Source: Hormiphora californensis
Taxonomy: Eukaryota > Ctenophora > Tentaculata > Cydippida > Pleurobrachiidae
Assembly: GCA_020137815.1 (NCBI GenBank)
Contig: CM035359.1
Span: forward strand, 2,165,845-2,229,844
Reading direction: 5' to 3'
Length of the DNA stretch: 64,000 nucleotides
A program made the position numbers and the translations under genes. The notes under the pieces were generated by a model, which made no database searches, was not told where the DNA came from, and was given only the letters and a program-made list of their open reading frames with translations. Position 1 is the stretch's first letter. Each line of letters begins with the position of its first letter. Positions 1 to 9,306 of the stretch are shown piece by piece.

Positions 1-164
1 GGGAGGGAGAGAGACATTTTAGTATGATCATGCGATCTATATTCTATCTTGACAGCTCTCGCTCTCTTTGTGCTGATAGTCGTGTGAAATGAGAAAGGAA
101 GTTATTGGACATTTGAAAATCGACTCTTCGTTTACTAATTTGCTAACATCCCCCTCTTTCTCAG

Positions 165-331
165 GTAAGGGCCTCCTGAACATGCACATGATGTTTGCTC
201 ACACGGGAGAGAATGCCCAAGTGAAGACGAAGAAAGAAGAAGAAGTTGAGGAATCCTCCTCCGAGGAAGAGACCGAGTCTCCGGTGAAGAGAATAAAAGA
301 AGAGGCGATGGCAGTTGAAATGGCGTCCTAA
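165..331 (+). CDS. 3'-terminal exon of an unidentified gene with an acidic tail
   Basis: A pyrimidine-rich acceptor (CCCTCTTTCTCAG) precedes an open frame of about 55 codons ending in TAA. The exon begins in phase 1. After a short hydrophobic stretch (LLNMHMMFAHTG) the protein becomes charged: a run of Lys and Glu, then SSSEEE and a basic VKRIKEE motif, a tail typical of nuclear or nucleolar proteins. The rest of the gene lies to the left of the window, so length and function cannot be judged and I do not recognise the family. The codons before the acceptor are also open but look like intron. Confidence 0.55.
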
Positions 332-1424
332 AAAGAGGGGAAGTTGTCAGAGAGAAAGAGGAAAGAGAGAGGAAAGATTATAGACTGCCAGTGAGATATT
401 GAAAAAGAGGGAAAGAAAATGAATTTTTATAGTTTACTGTTTAATGTTACACCCCATATATAATTAATATTTACACGTTATTATTGGTTAAGTTAGTACG
501 AGAGAGAGAGAGAGAGAATCACGAGAGACCAAGGTATTAAAATGCATTGTTACACAGCGGAATAGAATATAACATTGGATACACAATATGTCAGTCCAAA
601 CCCTATCAGTTTCCGCTAACAACTCTGTTAAGATCATACAACTCTTAATACAATTTTCAATTTTAATCCCCAAATAACTTGTATTCAGTGTTCTATCGGT
701 TAACATAATTTGTCTCTCTCTTATCTCCCGGTCCATTATTGGACCAAATGAGAGGAAATATGATGAATTATATGTGGGAATAGGTTGACCCCGGAAAAAG
801 GGCGGGAAGGTTCAGTGTTGGGGAACTGTGTGCCACGTCTCGGTCACACTTTCACCAGATGACCTCTGTTCGGCGTTAGAATTCGCGCGCTACCGTTTAG
901 AAAGTACTTTGGTGTCAGTTCAGCGATAGGGGCGCGCACGACCGATGTTCGCGCCTTACATTGTTCACGTTTTCGCGCGGGCTCTGATCAGGGGCTCTGT
1001 GTGTGTGAATCCTGTGGACCGACACGGAAGGGCATATCCTTCCGGACATAATGGAAATGTGTTACCGCTGTCAATTCAAGTGTTTAGGAGATGATTTCTA
1101 GACGTTTTTATTATCCGAAAATACCTGTTTTCGCCCTTGTGCGCCAAAATCGGACGCGCAAATTCAAAGCCGCGCACAAAATGTTTATTTCGCGCGCGCT
1201 TAAATTATTCTGAAAATCCTTGAGTTTGAAAATTGAAAATGACACTCGAGATTTTTTTTCAGAACATTTATCTTCAAAGATTCAATTTTCTGTTTACCCG
1301 TTACCGGGCGCGATGTCTTTCTAAGAATGGATAGAAAATTATGAACATGAAAAGTATGAGTTAGTTTGACACAATTGTTTGTCTGATCATTGTATTTTAC
1401 AGAAATTAACAAAGTATCCCGTTT
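332..1424. other. Spacer between two convergent gene ends
   Basis: No coding exon is supported here. The left gene (plus) and the receptor-kinase gene (minus) both end into this spacer. It has a short GA tract near 500 and, from about 840 to 1200, an unusually CpG-rich stretch with several TTTCGCGC-like sites. I see no clear terminal inverted repeats. Confidence 0.5.
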
Positions 1425-4400
1425 TCACGCCGTACAACAGCTCGCTTCTGACGAATAAATAGAGTTCAAAATCGGCTGAGCATACTTGGAGGACCCCGCA
1501 CGTCTGCCAAACCATCTCTTCGGGGGAATATTTAAGAAGTCAATAATACAGAATTTGTAAAATTCGGAGTCCTTTCCTTGGCCGTACTGTCGTAGAGAAA
1601 GTAGCTTGGATGCGTCTTTGAAAGCAGCAACGGCAATGCTGAAATGAGAATTTCATTAAATGAATTACTTCGACTGATTGAACGACCTATACTGTTTACT
1701 CTCGTTACCTGTAGTTTATACAGTTATTGTGCATTAGGAACTGTACGTCTCGCCGGAGGGTTGACATAAGTTTACCGTCATCTGCTGATAGATATCGTCC
1801 AGCATCCACCCTGCATGTTTGGAACAGTTTTTAAAACTTTGCCTATGACTGATACGTAGACTCTTGTACAGAGCTTTTACTTACTCTTTGAATTCAGTCA
1901 GATCGTAGGCGTGAGAACCGTGTGCGTATCGTACATTTTCCATCACAATAACGTTAATTTTCGGTTGAAATTTCATGAACTGAAACAGAAACTAAATTAA
2001 AACGCAAAATTCCCTTGGCTCACTTGGATTTTTTAGTATTTCTTACGGGGTTTGTTTGTCAAGCTGAATATACCTTGATACGATAAAGCCCCATGATTCG
2101 AAGTAGAAAGCTCTCCTCGTTTGAACTAACAAAGTTACAATACTCGGGAAGCAGCTTCACCAAGCTCCTGTATTCCGACTGGGAGGAAGAGTGATAAATT
2201 AGAATTCTTCTACTTTTCTAATGTTATCTAAATGGTTTTGTTATCTAATGGTTTTGCGATAAGCCTAAGTAAGTGTGGTACAGTCGGACCCTAATTTACC
2301 GGAACCTGAGTAATCGTTCACCATGATATGATTAACCTTCTCCGATCAGCCCGACAAACCAGGGTCTGACTGTATACAATTCTAGAAACAAATTGACGAT
2401 ACATGTTTAATTTATTAATCGTTACATACAAAATATGAGTGCTTACAGCATCACAAGTCCTGTGCTATAATAGGTGTCAACAAATTATGTGTCCCTCCGA
2501 ACCACTGCTGCTGTACCACACCAACCAGCACCATCCCCACAGCAACCCCCGCTGCTCGGAAACTCCACAAGTAGGACCAACAACCGAGAATAGCTCCACC
2601 CACAACTGGACCCAGGAAAGATCCACCATAGTAGCCGATATTGTAGACCATCGTCATGCGTTCTGTTGCCATGGTAACATCATCACCACCATGATGTTGG
2701 ATCAGGAGTGGCAGGATGCTGACCTGGACAACCCCTGCTGATATCTCGAGAAGGGTAAACAGTACACAGGATAGGATGAATGAAGCTGTGATATCGGAGG
2801 CAAGGATGGATCTGGTATCAAGGAATGTACAGGAGAGTGATGTCAGGATGAGTCCTGTAACGATAGTAACAGATCGGGGAAGATTCCGATCGGTTAGAAA
2901 TCCAACTGTACCGGTTACAGCAATATCAATAATCCCAGTTATCATCATGATTGTCCCTGTAACCGCCTCACTTTTCCCGTAGACGTTCCTGAAGTAGACG
3001 CTGAGGAATGAGGATAGGAAGACCTCGCTTCCCACAACCACACCTAGGACAATGATACCGAGTTGTACCACTGGTATAGAGTAAAGGGGCGGTGATGGAG
3101 CATCCTTCTCTGTCACTAGTGCAGACTTCTCATTATCTGGATCATGAAATCCTTGTTGACCAGTTGTGCGGAAGAGGACTGAGCAGATGAGGGCCATGAC
3201 AAATACCAGACCTCCAGCAGCAGCAATAGCTAGTTTAAATCCACCCCATGTATACAGCCATCCCCCTAGAAACGGTCCTATCGCAACAGCAACACTGAAT
3301 GACAACTCAAACGCAGTCGATATTAAACCAAGTTTATCTGGAAACATCCCCGCCATCATAGCGACGACTTTGGGCTCCATAACGGCATCATACATACCGA
3401 GAACAACTCGAGTTGTCATGACAACGACTATAAACATTCCTCTGCTGAGGGGAAGGTAGAACACCACGCTGGCAAGGAGCGGAACAGGAGCAGTGACAAG
3501 AAGGAAGGAGGGTGTGTCAAACCGGGTAAAATAGTGTGCTAGAACTGAGAATATACAGCCGGATAGGGGGTAGAGACCGGTGGCGATGCCCGATACAGTC
3601 GTGGAGAAGTTGTGTCGGATAGATATTTCACAGGTTAGGAATGGCATTGGCAGGGTTAGGAGGATGTTCTGAGAGATGATCATCCCGCACCCTGCGATGA
3701 AGAAGATAATACTCCGAGCTGAGGATAGAGCCATATGTCTCTGTAGGATGCGTGTGTGTTTAGTTTCCCCGCGGTATTAGACACTTGCAATACGATGTGA
3801 CATACCAAGCAAAATATAAAAGTGATATGGATAAACATGTGACAAAAGGGGCCGGTATGGAAGCTTCTTATCAGAGAAATGCTTCGGTAGAGGAAACCGA
3901 AGAAGCTTGAATTAAGTTTGAAATTGTATATGTCCCATGTACCACGGCGACGAACAAGGGCCGGCTCGGGCAACGGGAGTAAAGACTCGAATTCATGATA
4001 ACTATAGCGATAACCCGATAAACACAAAATCAGAAAGTTTGGACGAGAGGTATATAGTATTGAATATTCTTGAATATATACCTTACTCTCGTTAATTAAG
4101 CTCGCATATTTCAAGAAACTTTTAAATAAGAAACTTTTTTTCTAGGAAACTACAGGTGTTAGCAATCCAAAAACAAAAAGAATTTCTCCTTTATCAAGAA
4201 ACTAAACAAGTTAGGGGTGTTCTATTTTGTTGTGGCGTCCCTGAATTGTGTAATTTACATTTTAAAAGTTTCTTATAAAAAAGTTTCTTACTAAAGCGTT
4301 TCTTAAAAAACGAGAGTAAGGTAATAGTATTGAATATTCTTGAATATAGTATTGAATATTCTTATAGTATTGAATATTCTTACCCTGGAAATGTTTCGCA

Positions 4401-7400
4401 CTAATTACTGGCTGTCTTGTGTTTTGAAACAAATGTTGGCCTGACAGAGGACGCAACAATATAGGTCTTTCTAACAATGGGGCTGTTTGTTGAAGATGCA
4501 CATTTCTGCTACATCGGTGCTAAATTTGAGGGGTAAGTGCAATACCTACATAGATGTCTGTCTACCAAGTCTAAAATAGGGGGACTATATGTCTAGACAA
4601 AGACCAGTTAGGATAGTCTACAAAGATGTGTTGGACGAGATCAGGTATTGAATATTCTTACCCTGGAAATGTTTCGCACTAAGTACTGGCTGTCTTGTGT
4701 TTTGAAACAAATGTTGGCTGTTTTCCCAATCGTTACCTCATTCATAGTTAAACCTTTCAGCGACTTTAAAAAATCCTGGGCGGAAATAATATTAATCTCA
4801 AAGTGCCAAATCCTGGGCGGAAAATAATATTAATCTCAAAGTGCCAAAGTTTGATAGGATATTGCTATTATTTGAGAGTATATCATTAATTAAGGGTAAT
4901 CACCTCAGGATTAATTCTCCAAACTGACTCCCTTAGTTGGCGGAAGTGATTAGCAAAACACTCGATAGCACAGATATCAGTTCCTTCTAGAGTGGTTGTG
5001 TTGTAGCTGCAGGACCGAGAAGAACGTCTAGTGGTATCCGAGTATTTCATCAGGCAGTCCTAAAAGTAGGTTCATACAATTTAGATAGAATATAAAGAAA
5101 AGAGAGAAAGAAAGATCACTCGATTTGCTATCGGTACGATCGCCCTAGTTCTACTTCTACTACTATAAGTCTTAATAATTAACAAATTATTCCTTCTGAG
5201 GACCTACCAAGATGACGGTTTTGGTAAAAAGCTGGACTCGTTCCTTAAAATACTTCTCGGCGTTTGGGTAAACTGATGTGTCTTCATTCATCGTTTCTCT
5301 TGTAGCCGATAGTAACAACTGTTCCGCACTCCCATTCAAAGACGACCCTTCACTCGATTTATTCTGGGGATTTGGAACTTTGAATCGGCAAGTGTTAATG
5401 GTGGAACGCACTGGGAACGCACCTAAATGAAACAATAGAAGCTATAGACTCCTGATTTTAGCCAAAGTACCTTATTCACGTCCCCACTGACCTGATCATA
5501 TTTGATGTTTAGACCAATTTTGAACTTGCCACAAAGATGCCACATAACTAGGTCCAGAAGACATCGTAGAGACGAGACTATATTGATTGCTAACAAGATG
5601 ACATTACATTGGGATGATCTTTTATCCAGTAATTTCGTGTGGCTGAGGAGGGTTTTAGTCATCAGAGACAGGCATTATATTATAGTAGTAAATTTTTATA
5701 ATCGAAACTAGATGTTTTGTTGCAATCATCAGAATCCTTGATCCTTTGAACTTATTAGTTCAGACTGTGACTTACCTTGCAATTAAATCCAGGACGTTAT
5801 CTGGGAATGTAAACAGGAAAAATATCGCAACCAACCGAAGTAGATTACTGAAAAAAGGATTGCAATGAACGATTAGCCTGACTATCTTACTTCTGTCAGC
5901 ACGACCACTCTCCTCGCTCTGATCTCAGTACGAGAAAGGGTGATGCAGATTGCAGATGTCAGATATTCAGCCTTGTCTTACTTCAAGTGATGGGCGTCGA
6001 ACCAGAGTTTTAGCTTTTTAGCTTGGAGTCCTATTGACAGTGCTACGATCCATGTTAAAATGAAGCAGACCGTAATCGCAGAACTGAAATCTGAAAATGA
6101 AGAGCGAAAATTAGTGCCTGCATGAATTAGGATTAATCATAATCATAATCAAACATTCACTCACTCATTAAACATTTGATAAAGGCACTCACCACCCAGT
6201 CTTCAAACTTACAGAGAAAGAATCTAGCAAAGTGGGTGTGTTTATGAACGTGGATCTTTTGACATCGTGTCTGGTATCCGAATCTGTTTAGGAGGACATA
6301 TTTATCTGCCACTTCCTGAAATTTTGCATTTCATTTGGTTTGGATCGCTGCCACATCGTGTGCTAACAGGGAGCTCATGACGTCATACGATGACGTCATA
6401 TTACGTCATTACTTACATGTGACATCTCTCTGAGGTGAAACACCCCTATTGTTACGTTGAGGGCTTCGAAAAGTATGGCTATGAAAAACAACGTTCTGAA
6501 ACAGATATTAAAAAGAACTTGGACACTTATTTGACGGTCACTAGGGGACTGCTGCAGCGTAGGCCAAATGGCTCTGAATATCAGCTATTTCTTTTACATT
6601 GGGGGGATGAATTTACCTGAATCTTGCTTTATACTTCCTATTCAGAGGGAACATTAGATAACTGAATATCACAACCACCACAATGACTTCCCAGATCTCT
6701 GGTATGGAAAGATAGACAAAGAAAGTTAAGACATGAGGAAGAATGAAAACTCAGATCACCTCTCTAATGTGACTCACTGACTCACCTCCCAAAGTGTTTG
6801 GATCCATTGCAATCTATTTTCGCTTTGCTAATAATACAGGGTGTCCCACTGTCTTTGCGTGACCTGTGATTTTGGGTGATGAGTGGGTTCCATTCATATG
6901 CTCATAACTCATCGAAAAATAGGTCAAAACGGCTCAACCAAAAACAGTGTTGTAGAGAATTGTCAGGCGAACATCTGGGTACAAGATTGATGTTCCAAGT
7001 TTTACCAACCGTCAGATATATCGTCTTAAAGTCAAAAATACGTGTTCATGAAATCCGACCGGGGTTCACGTTTTGAAAAATTCACATATGCAAAGTTGCT
7101 CGGATCACATTGCATCCCTCATAAGAGTTGTAGGAAATTGTCTGGCGGTCACTTTGGTACCCGGGTTTTTGTCCTAGCTTAATGTTTAGACTGTCCTATG
7201 ACTGTCTAAAGACGAAATTCAACCAACATTTTTGAGGGGATCACGTGTCATCAACAAATGGGTAAAATGGTTTGAAATTTATAAGGGCTTGATTGGAATC
7301 GTCTAAGGTTCATTTTGATACCACGATATTATCCATAGCTCTACGTTTTAGTTGCGTTATGACTGTAGGAACATAAAGATTTGTCAACGCTGAGTCTTAG

Positions 7401-8968
7401 TTGGTATCGGCTCACAACGCCTAATTAGGTGGCTCGGTGTCGTGTGTAATCCCATGATAATCAGCACATATCGTCTCAATTTCATCTAGACACTTGACAG
7501 GGTTGTTATGACGATTTGGCAAGGCCCCTGTTAATGTGTAGGATACGCAAGTGGTCTATCTCAACCCTATCATGCACTAAGATGTTATTCAAGTAGCAAT
7601 GAGCTTCATAACAGGGCAAAATGTAATGCGATACCTGAGACCACTTTTGTGAAAATTCCAGTTCTGACAGTCATAAGACACTCTAAACATTGAGCTAGGA
7701 CAAAAACTCGGGTACCAAAGTGACCGCCAGACAATTTCCTACAACTCTTATGAGGGATGCAATGTGATCCGAGCAACTTTGCATTTGTGAATTTTTCAAA
7801 ACGTGAACCCCGGTCGGATTTCATGAACACGTATTTTTGACTTTAAGACGATATATCTGACGGTTGGTAAGACTTGGAACATCAATCTTGTACCCAAATG
7901 TTCGCCTGACAATTCTCTACAACACTGTTTTTGGTTGAGCCGTTTTGACCAATTTTTCGATGAGTTATGAGCATTTGAATGGAACCCACTCATCACCCAA
8001 AATCATAGGTCACGCAAAGACAGTGGGACACCCTGTACTATAATAATATAATAATAATATAATAATATAATAATATGTATGTGAGATTGATCTCGGTCGC
8101 TGTGCGACCTCAATCTCACTCAGGTGTCAATGTCACCCCAAGTGTGACTCACCTCTCCAAGTGCAGTGTGACTCACCTCTCCAATTGTGACTCACCTCTC
8201 TAAGTGTGACTCACCTCTCCAAGTGTGAATCACCTCTCCAATTGTGACTCACCTCTCCAATTGTGACTCACCTCTCCAATTGTGACTCACCTCTCTAAGT
8301 GTGACTCACCTCTCCAAGTGTGACTCACCTCTCCAAGTATGACTCACCTCTCCAAGTGTGACTCACCTCTCGAATTGTGACTGACCTCTCCAAGTGTGAC
8401 TCACCTCTCCAAGTGTGACTCACCTCTCCAAGTGTGACTCACCTCTCCAATTGTGACTCACCTCTCCAGTTGTGACTGGCAGCGTTAACATGGTAACCCA
8501 CTCGATCTAAAATTCCAGCTTTCATTGAAACCATTTTATTTTCTGCACCAAGTAGAAATGATATACACTGGACTGTGACCATTACCAGACGCACCATATC
8601 GCCCAGGAGAACCATATTGAACTGTTGAGGAGGGGAATCGTATAATGGAGATGAAGAATTTTAAGATGTTGCCAACCCTTTCTCACAACTAGAACAGCTG
8701 CGACGAAAGAAAGTTTATGGTTACCTGACCTCCATGTTACTGCAATACCCTCATGTACGTACCACCGTTAGAGGGACCTGCAGCGTACATGCCAACTCAC
8801 CTCCAGTCTTGGACGGCTTTGGGTAAAGTTTTCAATAATCCAGTGCCGGATAATAATACCAAATAGCACTGCCATAATCACTCTCTCCACAAGTAGCACG
8901 TACACGAGGATGGTGTCGTATGTCGTGTAGTAGGCATGGGAGGTAGTGTTGAAATCTTCAACTTCCAT
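1425..8968 (-). CDS. Seven-transmembrane receptor fused to a PIP-kinase-like domain (GPCR-PIPK)
   Basis: Fifteen exons join in phase into 630 codons plus stop: 8968-8801, 8621-8498, 6698-6617, 6495-6417, 6315-6213, 6090-5982, 5847-5776, 5642-5488, 5422-5208, 5059-4904, 4775-4662, 2178-2074, 1979-1885, 1810-1709, 1638-1425. The N-terminus has an N-glycosylation site (N7). Hydrophobic helices lie near residues 19-41, 59-78, 100-117, 126-146, 186-208, 224-244 and 259-282. After a tail come PIPK landmarks: FRQLRESVWRINPEDFLKSL (about 409-428), YLVRNIS (452-458), LLPEY, INVIVMEN, YDL (519-521), LRRDVQFL (544-551) and IIDF (591-594). The order matches PIP5K/PIP4K kinases; the architecture matches Dictyostelium RpkA and oomycete GPCR-PIPKs. 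In normal PIPKs the aligned motifs are IIKT, YDLKGS and MDYSLL; here R455, YDLTEF and INYS replace them, suggesting weak or no kinase activity. The weakest join is the donor at 5488 (GTGGGG). A paralogue or pseudogene is possible, but no internal stop is present. Confidence 0.82.
2281..2372. mobile_element. Short pogo/Tigger-like MITE with TA target duplication
   Basis: Terminal inverted repeats CAGTCGGACCCT.. and ..AGGGTCTGACTG enclose 92 bp flanked on both sides by TA. The CAGTCGGACC end resembles pogo/Tigger-type ends and matches the larger element at 22578-23454. It lies in the large intron of the receptor-kinase gene, just downstream of the MFS gene. Confidence 0.65.
2451..3734 (-). CDS. 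Major facilitator superfamily transporter, intronless, nested in an intron
   Basis: A single open frame of 427 codons encodes a protein with about twelve hydrophobic helices in two groups of six, split by a hydrophilic loop near residues 190-215 (acidic, NEKSALVTEK). A helix-4 GMYDAVMEPK stretch, helix-5 GPFLGGWLY and helix-11 GPVVGGAIL glycine motifs are of the kind seen in the SLC18/SLC18B1-like and drug:H+ antiporter branches. Motif A after helix 2 is degenerate; its second-half echo (GFLTDRNLPRS) is clearer. It is expected in a cellular membrane as an organic solute antiporter; the substrate cannot be told. It has no introns, unlike its host gene, and sits wholly between host exons 11 and 12 on the same strand, which suggests retroposition or an independent unit. 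The first ATG at 3734 gives a sensible start just before helix 1. Confidence 0.85.
   Translation of the reverse strand: MALSSARSIIFFIAGCGMIISQNILLTLPMPFLTCEISIRHNFSTTVSGIATGLYPLSGCIFSVLAHYFTRFDTPSFLLVTAPVPLLASVVFYLPLSRGMFIVVVMTTRVVLGMYDAVMEPKVVAMMAGMFPDKLGLISTAFELSFSVAVAIGPFLGGWLYTWGGFKLAIAAAGGLVFVMALICSVLFRTTGQQGFHDPDNEKSALVTEKDAPSPPLYSIPVVQLGIIVLGVVVGSEVFLSSFLSVYFRNVYGKSEAVTGTIMMITGIIDIAVTGTVGFLTDRNLPRSVTIVTGLILTSLSCTFLDTRSILASDITASFILSCVLFTLLEISAGVVQVSILPLLIQHHGGDDVTMATERMTMVYNIGYYGGSFLGPVVGGAILGCWSYLWSFRAAGVAVGMVLVGVVQQQWFGGTHNLLTPIIAQDL
4079..4323. mobile_element. MITE with 15-bp perfect terminal inverted repeats
   Basis: TACCTTACTCTCGTT at 4079-4093 is the exact reverse complement of 4309-4323. 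Subterminal AAGAAACTTTT-type blocks are also inverted. Both flanks carry the same AGTATTGAATATTCTTGAATATA sequence (in shortened form), so the insertion sits inside, or duplicated, a local tandem repeat. No coding capacity. Confidence 0.7.
4367..4440 (-). pseudogene. Duplicated copy of kinase exon 11 carrying a stop codon
   Basis: This block repeats, with essentially one mismatch, the 3' part of receptor-kinase exon 11 and its splice donor (original at about 4646-4717). The single change turns the TAC of the DSQY motif into TAA. Inclusion of this copy would truncate the protein inside the kinase N-lobe. It lacks the duplicated acceptor, so it is probably an intronic relic. Confidence 0.7.
4771..4845. 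repeat. Tandem duplication spanning a splice acceptor
   Basis: A 37-38-bp unit (starting AAATCCTGGGCGG on plus) occurs twice in direct tandem. On the minus strand each unit contains the same TTCCGCCCAG acceptor, so host exon 11 has two near-identical 3' splice sites about 38 bp apart. The proximal one (exon start 4775) keeps frame; the distal one would add a stop-containing stretch. Confidence 0.75.
6797..8137. mobile_element. MULE-like MITE (TTGG..CCAA family) interrupted by another transposon
   Basis: The left end TTGGATCCATTGCA and the right end with the GATCTCGGTCGC/GCGACC hairpin and TGTCAATGTCACC match the ends of the element at 24128-24672. In this copy the middle is filled by the 1.2-kb foldback at 6835-8037 and an AT microsatellite. 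Both flanks are the GTGACTCACC minisatellite, which blurs any 9-bp target duplication. Confidence 0.55.
6835..8037. mobile_element. 1.2-kb foldback transposon with about 370-bp inverted arms
   Basis: The arms (about 6835-7210 and 7660-8037) are near-identical inverted copies beginning TACAGGGTGTCCCACTG. The unpaired centre is about 450 bp. Ends starting TA plus CAGGGTGTCCC suit a Tc1/mariner-like TA insertion, but the class is not proven. The short open frames in the arms are simply mirrored and not genes. It lies in intron 2 of the receptor-kinase gene, inside another MITE. Confidence 0.8.
8150..8475. repeat. 19-bp minisatellite rich in TGACTCA
   Basis: About 17 direct copies of GTGTGACTCACCTCTCCAA with point changes. 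Each unit contains TGACTCA, the AP-1/TRE core. The array abuts exon 2 of the receptor-kinase gene (exon end 8498). Confidence 0.85.
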
Positions 8969-9306
8969 TGCATGTGTAACACTAAGTTGTTTACATTGAG
9001 TTCTAGGAAGGATCAGGTTTTAATAGTTGAATCTATTTCCTGTCAATGTTACAAACAAAACTTGAAACAAACAAAAGCAATGCACTTTTGTGTGTGAGCT
9101 GCCTAGCAGTAGAAACTTGATCTATGCTTATCAGGAGGCTGTAATTTTATAGGTCAGATGATAGAAGCTTTTTTTTATTTCTATACAAAACTCTAACAAT
9201 TCTAATGAAACTAACCAGCAACACTTCTGATAAAAGGTTCACATGTCAAACTAAATAGAGAGACATAATATTGGTGTGATAATAACAGTGGGAGCTGAAG
9301 TAAGAG

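Noticed and set aside
2439..3459. Plus-strand frames over the MFS gene
   Set aside because: They mirror a clear 12-helix minus-strand gene and have no helix or motif of their own.
5890..5918. A small exon (ARRVVVLTE) between receptor exons 6 and 7
   Set aside because: Its splice phases break the frame, while exon 6 (ending 5982) joins exon 7 (starting 5847) perfectly without it.
6876..7996. Matching 66-aa frames on both strands
   Set aside because: They are the two inverted arms of one foldback transposon, so the identical proteins reflect symmetry.
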